Below, piece after piece: positions 34,630 to 47,034 of a stretch of DNA of 64,000 nucleotides. The position numbers and the translations under genes were made by a program. The notes below the pieces were generated by a model. It had not been told where the DNA came from, made no database searches, and saw nothing but the letters and a program-made list of their open reading frames with translations. This DNA comes from Mytilus galloprovincialis (taxonomy: Eukaryota > Mollusca > Bivalvia > Mytilida > Mytilidae): assembly GCF_965363235.1 (NCBI RefSeq), contig NC_134842.1, positions 30,380,958-30,444,957 on the forward strand, given 5' to 3'. Within the stretch, counting starts at the first letter, position 1. Every line of letters begins with the position of its first letter.

Positions 34630-36915
34630 TTTCCAACAAAAAATAGTTAACAGGGAAATATTCGAATTTACCAGCTGTAAATTGTACATAGTTTTTAACT
34701 GCATTTTTTATTTTTATTGTTTGCTAAAATGTGTCCTTGATATGTGGGCAAGATTATATTTTGGAATAATTGTTGAAGACTGTACAGTACCTTTTAGTTT
34801 TGAATATCCTCCTCGTTTGTTCCTTATTTGCGTTGCTGTCTTACTTTCTTATTCATTCTGATCCCCTCATCCTTTCTTAAAAACATACTTCTACCCTTGT
34901 GCGAAATGTGAGAAAACAGTTCGTAATAAATCGAATTTACTGATGTTTCCATAATTTGAACGTATCTTTGAATTTTATAGAAATGTTATATCCATTCAAC
35001 ATTGCTTTAATAAACGGTCTCTGAATATCGGGGCGTAGAATGATAAGTGTAGCACTTAAAGTTTAAGAGATTCGATAAATTAAGAAATGTTTGGAAAAGT
35101 CGCTTTAAACGTATTTTAAACTAATATTGAAAAATTCCGTCCTCAGAATTTTTATAAGAATATATGTGAACATTTCAGTTTTTTAAGGGGTCTCAGGTGT
35201 TGATTTAACTGTCCATCATTTAAGTTGGTTTTGTTTTAGTAATTTTTAATTGATTGCATGCATACCCGGAAGAATAAAGGCTAAATAGAATAGTTTTAAA
35301 TGCATTACATATTTCCTGAATATCCGAAATAACCACACCCTAGTTTCATATACTTTTTTTTGTCTTCATGAGGTCATCTTGTTCAATCATTTACATTAAT
35401 ACTGACAAACAAAATCCAAGCATTTCCAATAACAAAATATTTAACAAGGAAATATCGGAATTAACCAGTAATAATTGTAAAAAGGACATTTTTGTTGAAT
35501 AAACTGAATGTGATTTTTGTCCTTTGTAATACTGATTATTTCAAGCTTTACTGTCAAGTTTGGTCATAATTCGTTCAACAGTTTGAGAAAAATCTACAGC
35601 GATTCGAACAAACTTCTTCAAAAATCCAAATTAAGTTGCATCATGATAAAATATAATTGTAGACTTATAAATGAGCAAATACTTATCCCATCTGCCTACA
35701 AACAGTTGAATATGATACAAAAGATGGTTCAGGATGATACATACCACTTTTTAATCTCGTTTATTCATGATAATGTCCATTTTGGTCCATTTATCCCTAA
35801 AATTTCCTCAATTTTTTTTTTTTTTTTTATGTCATTAAGTAATATTTAAGGGTACCTTTTTACTCATTTATGATAGACACGTTATAATAAATGAGAAATT
35901 GAAGTTTCAAGCTGAATGAATTATCCATATAAATGTTTACTGAATTAAAAGTGGTTTTAATAAGTCCTTACGTAAAACTAAAATGTATACGCCGCGTTCC
36001 AGAGAGGGAGATACAAAGATAGCCTTTATAAAAGTGGACAATGTATTGGTACTGACTAAAAACTGATTGCATTTACTCATATATTTTTATCAAAGTATTA
36101 CTTAGGACAAAGTTTTCTATGATAGTAGAATAAAAGAAATTAAGGAGAAAGAGTAAAAAAAAGCTCCACAAAACACTGAGTATGGCTTGTTCTGTCTATT
36201 AATAATCCTTGTAGAGCCATATTTCAGCTCAATATTCTTATAGATGTATTTTTTAGACTCAATCCACTCTGAATATTTGATTTTTGCAATACCACCATTA
36301 ATTTTCCCTTTTAATCTTTGTTACGTATGCACAAAATATCTTATCTGGAAATATCGTATTAATAATTGTAAAGAAGACTTTTTGTCTTGGAATGAGTAAA
36401 GTTTATCCTGTGCAGTACTATAGACAAAATTTCACCTAACATATCATTGCATATAAGAAAATACCATCTCTATCACATATTTTTGACCTGTGTACAAGCT
36501 TTAATAACCATGTTACCTCAAGTTTCCAAAATGTTCTATTGAAACACCAAATAAAAAAGGCTTTGAAACACCAATGATATATGTTTATGACCCTGATTTT
36601 TTTTACTGCAATGAAATGTAGGTATTATTTCCTACAGCTGTCTAATTCAAAGGAATATTTTTTTCAACCACTTTTCGTATGCAACCGCATGTGACGTACT
36701 ATATTTTAAAACCTTTATTGCCCATGGATACTTACGCGTAATTTGATTTTTTATAAAAGCCGGAATTATATATAATACCGTATATCCTATTTGTTTGATT
36801 TGGTGATTTTTTTACACATTTTTATTGTTGCTAAAATGTGTTTTTGATTTATGTCGGCACGTTTATATTTTGGTATTAATTTCATATCTGGAATATTTAC
36901 CGTGCCTTTAAAGAG
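34630..36915 (+). repeat. Three diverged direct repeats, ~0.8-0.9 kb spacing
   Basis: Related segments built around 'ggaaatat(t)cg ... tta(a)ccag ... aattgta' lie near 34630, 35425 and 36331. Segments around 'tgctaaaatgtg' then 'ttatattttgg' lie near 34720 and 36830. Identity is low and the boundaries are vague. No gene is seen; the open frame at 35517-35849 has no recognisable domain. Confidence 0.35.
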
Positions 36916-37729
36916 CTTGCTTATTTTTGCACAGACACTGGTGACGATTTATAAAGACCGAGTAGCAGCTGCAAGCTATTGAATACATAATTAGTTGGAA
37001 AAGTATAGACCGTATGCAGGTGACGTTGATAAGTTGCTAAGAATCTGGTGGAAACTGGCTATTTCAATTAATATTATTCTGTTTTCAAGATGATCGCTTA
37101 TGTCAAACTTGAGGTACAAGTTAAATTTCCAGTTCTGAAGGATACCCCAACGGAGCCCTATCCGAAAAGCCCGGAAAGAACATCATCAATATATCAAAAA
37201 GTGAAATCAATGTACCGGCTTCCATTATCTTCCTGTTTTTGACAAATGTCTGAGAGACTCCAACCGATATGAATACAAGAAGCGGTCGACTAGGAGAGGT
37301 GAACAGTTCTTTCTCATTGGAATGCCGATAACTTGTCAAAAAAATCAACATCAAATTCCAACAAATATGTTGTCATTAAACAAAAGTCCAGCATACATGT
37401 TTCAAACCCATATTCAACACCAATTAAAAACATACATAAGTAACAAATGTAAAGCGCATGCCACCATGATCAAATTGAGAAAAAAATATTTGTAGAAGAG
37501 GATCAGTCGGTCAGCAAGAATACGTGTTTTTCGAGTATTTATCACAAACGAAATTTCGCCGCCAAATTCAGATTAAATAAAATCTAGGGACTGAAAATAA
37601 CACCAAAAAAAAATAAGAAATACATTTTATATTTATTAGTTGTACCTTTTCGTTTCTACAATGTACTTGTTTGTATTTTTTCGTGTGGGCTTGTATCATA
37701 TTTGCCTTCAGGTTTAAATAATCTGTCCA
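36916..37729. other. Non-coding spacer
   Basis: Only an unassigned minus-strand open frame (37121-37354). No domain, splice context or repeat family could be recognised. Confidence 0.35.
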
Positions 37730-38260
37730 TCCTAATTCGACTTTTCAAAATCTAAGAGTCTCGCTATCTTAAATTGATTATTATATGGCCTTCCAATTGA
37801 AAACACCGTTTCGATTCCTAACATCACCGAAGAGACATTTATAATTGTCGTAATCCGGATATTGTGTAAAAAATTTTGCACTTCATGTTTGTGGTATACC
37901 TATTTTCCGTAAGTTTATTGTTTCCTGTTTGGTAATAGATTAATAGACTATTAATCTATTACCAAACAGGAAACATTACAAAAGATCCATTTTGTTACAT
38001 CTGGTAATCCTTTTTTATTTGGCAATCGCCATGGCAGTCAGCATTGTTTATGAATATCTGTTGTTTGACCTGCTAGACTAGTCAACTGTGTTTTGTTAAA
38101 ATATTCTTTTTTACTTTTTTTTGAAATGTGGTTTGTGCTGTACTTAAACCAATCTACCAAGTTTGTTTTGCATGCAAATTTAAAAAAAAATCGGTGTTTA
38201 TCCAATGCAATCATAGGTTTGAACGTTGTTTTCAATTAAGACTTGTTTATGTTTGAAACC
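37730..38260 (+). repeat. Dispersed mussel repeat C, copy 1
   Basis: Shares 'gattcctaacatcac', 'gaagagacatt', 'aagtttattgttt', 'gttacatctggt' and 'caatcataggttt' in order with 51590-51990. The copies differ by many substitutions and by the palindrome at 37919-37975. The open frames inside are not conserved between copies. Confidence 0.7.
37919..37975. repeat. 57-bp perfect palindrome
   Basis: Two perfect 28-bp arms, from 'tgtttcctgtttggtaatag' onward, flank a single central base. The equivalent place in the related repeat copy at about 51700-51715 has only the left-arm-like 'tgtttactgt', so the hairpin is an addition to this copy. Confidence 0.95.
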
Positions 38261-38597
38261 CATCAAGTATTACAATTTACACTTAAATGTATGAATCATT
38301 TTATAGTCAAATTAAAACTAAAATGTATATATTTTGTATATATAACTCTGTGCCGCAGGAAAATCAATTGACGGCAATGATATTATTTATATCCATCAAG
38401 TATTAAGCTAAAAAGTATAAGCTATATTTTATTGTCAAATTAAATCTTTTATGTATAATTATATTAATACTCCTTTGACAAGAAAATCAATTGACAAACT
38501 TTCAGTATTTTTTTTTAATTTTAAAGTTTGTCAAGAGTGTAACTAAACTTTGAGAAAAAATTGTCGGTTTTGAAAGAAGTCGTGTAATAGTGTCAGG

Positions 38598-38745
38598 GGC
38601 GGATCCAGTCATTTAAAAAGGGGGTCCCCAACCCAGAGTAAAGGGGGGTCCAACTATATGCTCCCATTCAAATGCATTGATCGTCCAAAAAAAGGTGGGT
38701 TTCAACCCCCGGAACCCTCCCCTTGCTCCACCAATGAGTGTGAAT
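38598..38745. repeat. 'GGGGCGGATCC'-type dispersed element
   Basis: 'aggggcggatccagtc' followed by GGGGGTCC and CCCCCGGAACC blocks in inverted sense. A short related sequence is at 62500-62560 ('aactcccggaccccccc'). Such elements are widespread in animals. Non-coding. Confidence 0.5.
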
Positions 38746-38894
38746 TAAGAATGATACAGGGGTTATTTCAAATCAGGTAAACTAGATAGAGAATATTTTA
38801 CAAATTAGCAATTTGCAAATAAGAAGATATGATACTTAGGATTGCTAATGATACAACTATATCATTGTCTATCTCTACCAGATGCCAAAATTAC

Positions 38895-39095
38895 TTAACT
38901 TAGATGGTAGCAACTATGGATCACAGTATGGAAATTCAACAATGAACAACACCCTTTCGCATTTGAAGCTATACCGTTAATGTCCCGAAATGACAAATAC
39001 AAAACAAATCAACTGTAAAACTAAAATAATGAAGTTACTGTAAGACCAAAAGCAATTATGATACACGGCAACAAACGTCAATTGTATGTTACTAC
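38895..39095 (-). repeat. Diverged mussel repeat A fragment
   Basis: Degenerate copy: 'ttcaacaatgaacaaca', 'agctataccgttaatgtccc', 'cacggcaacaaac'. Confidence 0.55.
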
Positions 39096-40136
39096 GCGAT
39101 ACATGATACATATATTTACATTTTATTTCCAAATTTCAAGCCTGAAGGTTGGTTACACGAACAACAGCGTGACAAAACTATATAAACATTTAAATTTAAA
39201 TCTATCAAATTGCCAAAGGAAATATTATAGACCTTCAAGCAAAATAAAACAACAGGAAAACACTGTTCATTGGGTTTTTTTTTGCCAGAATGTCACCAGA
39301 TTGTTCAATGTACTCCTACCGAGTATGCATTTTTTGCAATATATATGTATATTTTTATTTTTATGATTTATCATTTTTAGAGCACATGTTTAAGTTGTTA
39401 AAGTACCAAAATGATTGAGTACTGTTGGTCGTCAGTATTTGCGTAACCCACCAGATCTTTGATTTATATCAATATATGACAAACTATTAAATGTAACTTG
39501 CCCATTTGGGACCAATTAACTTGACTGACACTTAAAATTTTTACCTCGTCGGAATTCAGACAAGTATTAATTTTGTTAAGGTTTTGATTAATCAATTTTA
39601 TGTTTACATATTAACTAAAAATGTATTTAAAATGTTGAATCAGTCTTAAATTAATTACTTGACATATTCTATTATTCCGTGTGGTATTCAATATCCGTTA
39701 AAATCATTTGGTTTTTATGATACAAGGAGTGTACTAAATACATATACACTGAGAGACGTCAAGATTAAAATTGTCAGTATCAGGAACAAATTCCTCCAAA
39801 TGCAACACAGATATCTAATGATATGTTTGGAAAAAATCTTCAGCAACACGATTATTAGATAGAATTAATTCCGTGCGAGGAACAAGCTCTTCAAAGACAG
39901 TGATATGACTAGGAAACATTCTTCCACCATTCTTCTCAACTCGGACGATTCCGTACACTCATCTAGATAAAAGGAGAATAGCGGATTCTACCGAGGATTG
40001 CCGAATGATTCTACCACATCACAGGCTTTAGTTAATATTAGCGTCAGCGTCGACTGAATAATCTCCCAAACGACAACAAAGATTAAACACATTGAAATAA
40101 AATATTTATCCGAAAGACGATTTCAACAACATAAAA
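39096..40136. other. 5' flank of the GPCR gene
   Basis: Probable promoter/5' UTR region. No element could be called; the open frames at 39058-39366 and 39659-39862 have no domain. Confidence 0.35.
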
Positions 40137-41198
40137 ATGGCAAGGCCTTTTGAAATCCGTATGGACACAGATCATGCGCTACTTCAAATATTCATAGGAA
40201 TAACAGTATTAGCATATATTGCTGTCGTCTTTAATATAATTGTTTTTGTAGTATTGTGTCGAAAAAATATCATATCACCAGCGACGATTTTGATGCAGGG
40301 CTTAGCCATATCGGATGGATTAACTGCATTTTCTGCATATGGACTAGAGCCTCTATTCCAAATGAATTATAAATCAGTTAACTTTCTTTTGCAATCCACA
40401 TTATTAGAATTGAAATATCCATTGTGTGGTATCTATGTTCATTTCCGATACATTACTAGTAATATACAACTCGTGTCACTAATTCTAACAACGTGTATTG
40501 GAGTTCAAAAATGCGTTGCGTTGAGATTTCCAATTTGGACTAAGATACATTTAACTAATCGCAAGGCTACCGGTGTGTGTCTGATGTGTTTCGTAATATC
40601 ATTTGCAATAAATCTTCCGCGGCACTTCGGATTAAAGTTCAGCGATGAAAAACTGAAATACTTTTCATCCGGATGTACTGTTGAGGCAGGACCTTTGATT
40701 AAATATGGGTTACTTGAACATGTGATGACGTCTATTGTTATTGCTTCAATTTTATGTTTAATAATGACTGTATGTACTGGCTACATTGTTTACAAGCTGA
40801 AAACTAATACATTTAAAGGGCGACAAACAACCAAATCAAAACAGGAAAGACGATCCATTATAATGGTCCTGCTAGTTCTTGTAATATTTCTCGTGTCTGA
40901 ATTACCAAAAATGTTTACCTTATCGGAAATGTTCCAGGATACAACCTTTCTGTTAGAAGAATCAAGGGAAAACGAACTCATAACACTTATAATGGATGAA
41001 AGATTTAGGTTCAGTGTCTACCTACACTACGTCCTTGGGCTCGATTTGAATAGAGCTTTGATCTTGGCTGAATGTAAGAACATTTTTACTATGTTAGGAT
41101 GCATATCCAACTTTGTAATATATGTGTCAACCAGTCAGAAATTGAGAAATGAGTTAAAACTTTTCTTCCAATGTAAGAAACTAAAAAGACGACATTGA
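40137..41198 (+). CDS. Rhodopsin-class GPCR, intronless, peptide- or chemoreceptor-like
   Basis: 353 aa with seven hydrophobic segments: TM1 ~15-41 (N33), TM2 ~49-72 ('LAISDGL', D60), TM3 ~100-127, TM4 ~145-161, TM5 ~191-219, TM6 ~239-262, TM7 ~314-331. C97 and C180 are placed for the usual TM3-ECL2 disulfide. The TM3 end reads 'TTCIGVQKCVALRFP', so the D/ERY motif is replaced. TM7 has 'SNFVIY' in place of NPxxY. TM6 'FLVSELPKMF' corresponds to FxxCWLP. The pattern resembles mollusc FMRFamide-receptor-like or Srw-like receptors; the ligand is unknown. The ATG at 40137 starts the full hydrophobic layout; a second in-frame Met lies 8 residues later. Being single-exon fits expanded lineage-specific receptor families. 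The protein would sit in the plasma membrane. Confidence 0.82.
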   Translation: MARPFEIRMDTDHALLQIFIGITVLAYIAVVFNIIVFVVLCRKNIISPATILMQGLAISDGLTAFSAYGLEPLFQMNYKSVNFLLQSTLLELKYPLCGIYVHFRYITSNIQLVSLILTTCIGVQKCVALRFPIWTKIHLTNRKATGVCLMCFVISFAINLPRHFGLKFSDEKLKYFSSGCTVEAGPLIKYGLLEHVMTSIVIASILCLIMTVCTGYIVYKLKTNTFKGRQTTKSKQERRSIIMVLLVLVIFLVSELPKMFTLSEMFQDTTFLLEESRENELITLIMDERFRFSVYLHYVLGLDLNRALILAECKNIFTMLGCISNFVIYVSTSQKLRNELKLFFQCKKLKRRH

Positions 41199-41385
41199 AG
41201 TGTAAAGTTAATTTTGTATTGCAGATACCTTGGTATATAGATGTTTACTCCTGGTTTGCCTACATTTAATTGTATCAATTATATAAGAGCTACTTCAACA
41301 AAATAGTCACGAGGTATAATGAGCATTTCACTCGTCTAGTGTATAGTAAATTTTGTATTGTAGATACCTAGGCATATAGATATTT

Positions 41386-41945
41386 ATAGTTCGTTTGACT
41401 TCTATAAATCTTCAAAAAATAATTCTTAAAATTTCATTTTAAGAGATAAATATTTTTTTTCTTCATGTATGTTAATTAATGTATGATGTATACGAACTCT
41501 GACTATGCATATCATAATTTTAAACCTATAATAAAAAAAGTTACTCATTAGGTCTCTATGTTACTTCAATTTATTTTAATATAGAATACTCAATGGAGTA
41601 CGTATGAGTAGTGTAACAGCCTTCCATTCAAAACAAAAACATTAGACATGTGCTCTAAACCTGTTTTATTGTACCATGTGACTTTACTCATTTAAATAAC
41701 TCTGGTCATGTGATTACTGAGCTTTCTGTATTCAATGAGAAATACAAAAGCATGCACACATGACCAGAGTTATTTAAATGAGTAAAGTCACATGGTACAA
41801 TAAAACAGGTTTAGAGCACATGTCTAATGTTTTTGTTATATATCATACATCAACATACATGAAGAAAAAAAATATTTATCTTTAAAAATGAAATTTTAAG
41901 AATTATTTTTTGAAGATTTATAGAAGTCAAACGGACTATACTCCT
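41386..41945. mobile_element. Foldback element 3' of the GPCR gene
   Basis: Outer arms 41390-41500 and 41850-41942 and inner arms ~41640-41712 and ~41757-41835 are inverted copies: outer 'gtttgacttctataaatctt', inner 'acatgtgctctaaacctg'. The centre is a loop of about 45 bp, and the left side has ~130 bp extra between its outer and inner arms. A TA on each side fits a Tc1/mariner-type MITE, though in such AT-rich DNA this is weak. The flanks also contain partial direct copies of the GPCR 3' region ('ttgtattg(c/t)agatacct(t/a)gg' at about 41214 and 41352). Confidence 0.7.
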
Positions 41946-43409
41946 TGTTTGCTTACATTTAATTGTATCGATTAATCAGTTACGTTAACAGAATAACAAA
42001 CAAAAAACAATCGTCTAGTCAGTTCTAAATTCATAGATATAGTTTGTCTATGATGTCTATATATTTAGTTATATTTCATTGTGTAGTTCCATTTTTATTT
42101 GTGTAAATAAACCCAACATTGCTTTTAACTAATAAAGATGTGACTTTCATTCACAAATTTTAGGTGTCTTCATAATTCAGAATTAAAGTGTTTCAGTGAT
42201 AATGATACACAATTATATACTTATATGGAGTTATTTTCTTTCAGAACGATAGGTCATTCTTTCGAAGAATCAACCCGGACGATATTGTGTTTCAATGAAA
42301 TATGCTCCAATGCGTAACATAATGACCTGTGTGAGGTCATTTGTTCCTTGATAAAAATGCAAACTATAATTTACTTCAAAATTATATTTGTCTGATAGTT
42401 TGTTGTTGCCGATTTGGAAATTTAATTTTTAAAGTTCAATCTATGATAGCTGTAAAATAAAATCGTAATTGTCCGCATTTTAATTTTAGAAATTAAGAGT
42501 GCATTTCTTTCTAACACAAACGATGCAAACGGCTAAGCGCGCATATGTTTTGATCATTTGTTTCTAACATACGTTTGCAAAGTTAACATAAACTTTGATA
42601 AACTGTGCACTCGCTAAAAATGCGTCTACAGTTTGTCATTCGTCGTTTGTTAGAATAAACGCTATGTTTGTTTTTAACTTCACCCTGATTAAACCATGTA
42701 TTTTTTTCTACGTTTGTAAAAAGTTTGTTTACCAACAACATGTGCATGCAGTTTTGAAAGTTCAAACAGGATCAGTAAAGATTTATTTGTTTCTACTTTA
42801 GTAGCGTTTTGAAAATAACAACAAACGCCACACAACTTTTACAGTCAAAGTGTCTTGTATTTTCAAAACCGTTATCAGAAGGTTATAATTCATATTTCAT
42901 GCAGTTACAGTAATATTTTATTGTGTAATGGATTATAACTTCTAAGGTTTCTATCTCAGATTAAGTAGTGAGTTTTATTTCCGATTCTAAATGAGCTATC
43001 ACGTTATTGGTAAAAATGTTGGAGCAGGTACGTTGTCGGCTTCGCAGATGTCTTCCATAGTTGTAAGCTGAATATATCACATAACAGCAATATATTTCAT
43101 TTAGGGAATTCTTGATTATTTAACGAAAAAACGAAAAAATATCATCACGTTAACAGTTGGTGCTATTGATTTATAATTTATATATTGTCAAAATATAAAT
43201 AATTATTTTACATATATCGTAAAACATATTTTTCAAATTCCAAGTATTTTCCCTTGTCAATTAGTAACTTAAAGAAATGTCCTCAAAATTGTACTTAAAA
43301 AGTAAAATCACAAAAATACTGAACTCTGAGGAAAATCAATTCGGAAAGTTCATAATCACATGGCAAAATCAAATAACAAAACGCATCAAAAACGAATGGA
43401 CAAGAACTG
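41946..43409. other. Non-coding spacer
   Basis: No gene supported. 42510-42800 is rich in CGTTTG-type motifs in both orientations but no clear element boundaries are visible. Confidence 0.4.
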
Positions 43410-43560
43410 TCATATTCCTGACTCGGTACAGGCATTTTCAAATGTAGAAAATGGTGGATTGAACCTGGTTTTATAGCTAGCTAAACCTCTCACTTGTATG
43501 ACAGTCGCATCAAATTCCATTATATTGTCACCGATGCGTGAACAAAACAAACAGACACAT
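43410..43560 (-). repeat. Dispersed mussel repeat D, copy 1
   Basis: Matches 45015-45140 ('acaggcattttc', 'gaacctggttttatag', 'cctctcacttgtatgacag'). Confidence 0.65.
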
Positions 43561-43594
43561 ATTTAACTATATAATGTTGTTTTGTAATTATATT

Positions 43595-43960
43595 TGCTCT
43601 TTCTTTTATGCCCATGGCGTTGTCAGGTTATTTCGACTAATTGGTTTAAATGTCCCTTAATTTGATATCTTTCGCCTCACTTTTGCATATTTCCATTTTA
43701 AAGTAGTAGAATTCGATATCCTTTATAACATTTTACAGGTAAATAAAGGCAACAGTAGTATACCCATCAATCGATTCAGAAAAAAACAAAACAAATCCGG
43801 GTTACAAACTAAAACCGAGGGACACGCATCAAATATAAGAGGTGACTACGACACAACAGAAACACAACATTAAAATGTAACACACACAGAAACGCACTAT
43901 AATATAACAATTGCAAGTTTCCTGACTTGGTACAGGACATTTTAAGAAAAAATGGTCCCA
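43595..43960. repeat. SINE body fragment followed by repeat B copy
   Basis: 43595-43690 (+) matches the SINE body ('tgcccatggcgttgtcag'). 43740-43960 (-) matches repeat B of 30.4-31.1 kb ('ggcaacagtagtatacc', 'tgtaacacacacagaaacg'). Confidence 0.6.
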
Positions 43961-45014
43961 AAACGTTGTGACCAATACGGCTAGGGTTATCTGCCTGGGA
44001 TAAGAATACATGTATAAGTTACGACTACAATATAGAAATAAACAATTATTGTCAAAACAACTTGACACGTAATAATTTTGTAAACCTGCAATTAAAGGTA
44101 GGCAAACCAGGATTGCACCACGTAAGACAACTCTCTACATTGAGAAGAATCGGTTATCACAATACACAAATACCAAAAGGCAGATATGAAAGTACACCAT
44201 TCAGGCAAAGAATATATAAATACTGTATTGATAATAAAATTGAAATGGATTTTAATTCATTTGCGAATGTAATCTTAATCGAGATAGTATGAAAAAAAAG
44301 ATAATGATGACACAGTTGGCATTATATGATATTGTTATTATCTTTATGAATTGATCGATTATTTAGATATTAGATAAATCGTAATGAGCTAGACCAGTGG
44401 TCTCAACAGATTTTATCTATCCACTGATAAATGTATCATAATCAGTAGCTCGTTAGTGGCATTTATATAATTATAGATAGATATATAAAATAAGTAATTT
44501 ATGATATAAAAGTGTCGATATCTGTGACTGTAAAATTTTGTTCTGTTTACGAAGACATAACATCCAAAACATGGTGCTCGCGTAGCGGGATATTTAAAAG
44601 TTTTTATCTAAATTTCATTTTTTTTAAAGATGTGAATCGTAAAACAATGTGGATAATGTAACGGCCACTTGACAAATTTATGTCGATGAGCTGATAGACA
44701 AAAACAAAACATTCAGCCAACAGGAAGACGTGTTACATCCAAATTCAAATTATTGAGTAAAATAGTAAATTCAATTCATACGTGATGTGTGTCTTTTGAG
44801 TTTGTTTTATCTCATGTTATTATTTTTGAATGTTAATGTGTATAGTAAGCTACTGGTATCGCCTTCATTATCCGCATCACAAAAACTACACGTAATCTGT
44901 AAAGTTCTCTTAAAAAAAATAGCTAAAATATCAAACTCCACTGAGAATTCACAGCGGAAAGTTCTTAAATGACAAGATCAAAAGCTCAAACACATCAAAC
45001 GAATGGTAAGCTTT
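43961..45014. other. Non-coding spacer
   Basis: A 76-codon open frame at 44062-44292 has no recognisable domain or splice context. Nothing else is supported. Confidence 0.35.
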
Positions 45015-45140
45015 TCATATTCCTGGTACAGGCATTTTCTCATTTAGAAAATAGTGGATTAATCCTGGTTTTGCAGCAAGCAACCTCTCACTTGTATGAC
45101 AGTCGTATAGAATTCCATTATATTGACGACTAGTGTTAGC
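45015..45140 (-). repeat. Dispersed mussel repeat D, copy 2
   Basis: Second copy of the repeat at 43410-43560, with small deletions. Confidence 0.65.
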
Positions 45141-46318
45141 AAAACCAACAGACATTCTAGGTCAAGTTGCTTTTGGGGTATAGTCGTCAACATTGGGTTA
45201 TAATCTCAATCACCATGAAAACTAACAAATTTATCAACAACAAAAAATGACAAAATAGACACTCTAGAGACAAAACTCGTTTGCAAAAATTAAAAACAAG
45301 AACACCAAAGAAAAAAGACCATAGCACAATTATAACACTATGGTAGGATGTCCAAAACAGATAACTTAAAAATGATTATTTCATCTCGGTTAAGTATTAG
45401 CTTCTCTTATTGTATAACAAGGTACAACATGGCATTCTTTATTCTTCAATAATATAATTTCTGTCGGTCTTTAACAACAAAATAAAACGGTCCAGAGAAC
45501 CGGTCGTTAACAGACTCGTATGTATACATGTTAATGACTGGTGGCCGTAGTTTAAAGAGATGTCCCTTTAATAAAACAAATTTCCTGATTTTAATTTTAT
45601 ATCATAGTTGTTGAATTGTTTCTCATATGTTTTCGTTAATTGTGAAATTATTGAAAACTTTATTTCATATTGTTTTCATATACTGAACAAGTGTACTTAA
45701 ACGAATGGCAGTGACTTATTGTTATCACTGTGGTCTTTACTCTTTCCTATAGAAATCGTACAATAAATCAAGTTTGTTCGAAACAATTTGAATTTAGGAG
45801 AATTTTTAAAAAGTGGTTCCTCAATATAAAATAAACAAAATAGTTATTGAAGAACTAGTCATTATTGTGTTACATGGACAGTGGTTACTGCGACACTGAC
45901 CATGACCTCGACTACGGCTCATTCATTATCACTGTCTTAGTCAAAACCACTGTCCTTTGGGCAGTTCATATATCACGATACTGACCAGTTTGTCAATAAC
46001 ATATATGTAATTAACAACATCAGTATCTGAAATCTATACCTTAAGACCATAGTATCGTGTATTATTTGTGAAGTTGATACAGAATATTTATAAATAAAGT
46101 CTTCCAATGAACTAATATTAGAAAAATTACGCAGTGTTCTTTGGCAAAGCCTTGGTTTATCAACTTTTTTCTTACCTCTTTTTTTATTTCCGCAGTCGTT
46201 ATTTTTAATTCATCATTCTCTATTCCTTTTTTTTCATCATATTTATGTGTTCATTTCTAACCATTATTCATATTAGGTAAAAAAAAATGAATGCAATTAA
46301 TTTTCAATTATGACTTTC
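45141..46318. other. Non-coding spacer
   Basis: No supported gene or repeat. Confidence 0.4.
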
Positions 46319-46580
46319 AATGATTGATTGATTGATTGGTTGTTTAACGACACATTCAGCCCTATTGTGCTAATTCGTGTAGGTTAGCTTTTGTTAGTGA
46401 AAGCAGCCGGAGTGCCGGAAAGAAACACCGACCCTCGGTAGGAAAACTGAATATTCTTGTCAATTAATATTGAAACTAAGCGCATCTGCCACGTGCGGGA
46501 TTCAAACTCACAACCTCAGCGTCGAGAGGTAAGTGATACAGAAGATCGACGCCTTATACCGCTCGGCCGCCGAAGAACTG
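46319..46580 (-). mobile_element. tRNA-derived SINE with (CAAT)n tail
   Basis: Read on the minus strand it begins with a tRNA-like head: A-box-like 'gccgagcggtataaggcgtc' and B-box-like 'gagtttgaatcccgc'. The body contains 'cctaccgagggtcggtgttt' and 'gctaacctacacgaatta', and the tail is 'cgttaaacaaccaatcaatc'. The head resembles a Ser/Leu-type tRNA; the tail style is common in mollusc SINEs. The copy looks complete. Adjoining sequence to about 46640 belongs to repeat E (see 49700-50140). Confidence 0.75.
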
Positions 46581-46640
46581 ACTACTGGGCTGGTGCTACC
46601 CGGCATCGGCCCAGTGATTGTAAATAAACTCATCATAAGT

Positions 46641-47034
46641 ACTAGGCTTAAAATTCAGCGATGATAGAATTATAAAATAGAAACGTCATAGATGTAGTTT
46701 TAATCTATCAGATGTTCCTGTTTGATGAATCATCTAGTAAATTATAAATGCTATATCTATGTCAATATTTATTTCCTGAAGTCAGGGTCAGCAACTGAAT
46801 TTAAACAAAAACAATATAAAAAATAGGTGATTTATTGATGGTAATTCTTCTATGTTTTCAACAATGAAGCGCTTCAAATCTGATGACAATAAAAAAAAAA
46901 CAAAAAACAAATGTAATCAAACAAACATTGAAATAAGTTGTTAACTACGTTACTGTTCAATCATTTTTAGATCAGTACTAACGAAAGCATAATGTCATAT
47001 GCTTTTTGTAAAAATTGAATACATGGGTTCAGTT
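46641..47034. other. Non-coding spacer
   Basis: Nothing recognisable before the minisatellite. Confidence 0.4.

Noticed and set aside
37121-37354. 77-codon minus-strand frame
   Set aside because: No domain recognised, no splice signals or second copy seen. Too little to call a gene.
42981-43030. Possible mini-exon 'MSYHVIGKNVGA' followed by GTACGT
   Set aside because: Short and without any partner exon; likely chance.
44062-44292. 76-codon plus-strand frame
   Set aside because: Composition is protein-like but no family, start context or neighbouring exon could be recognised.
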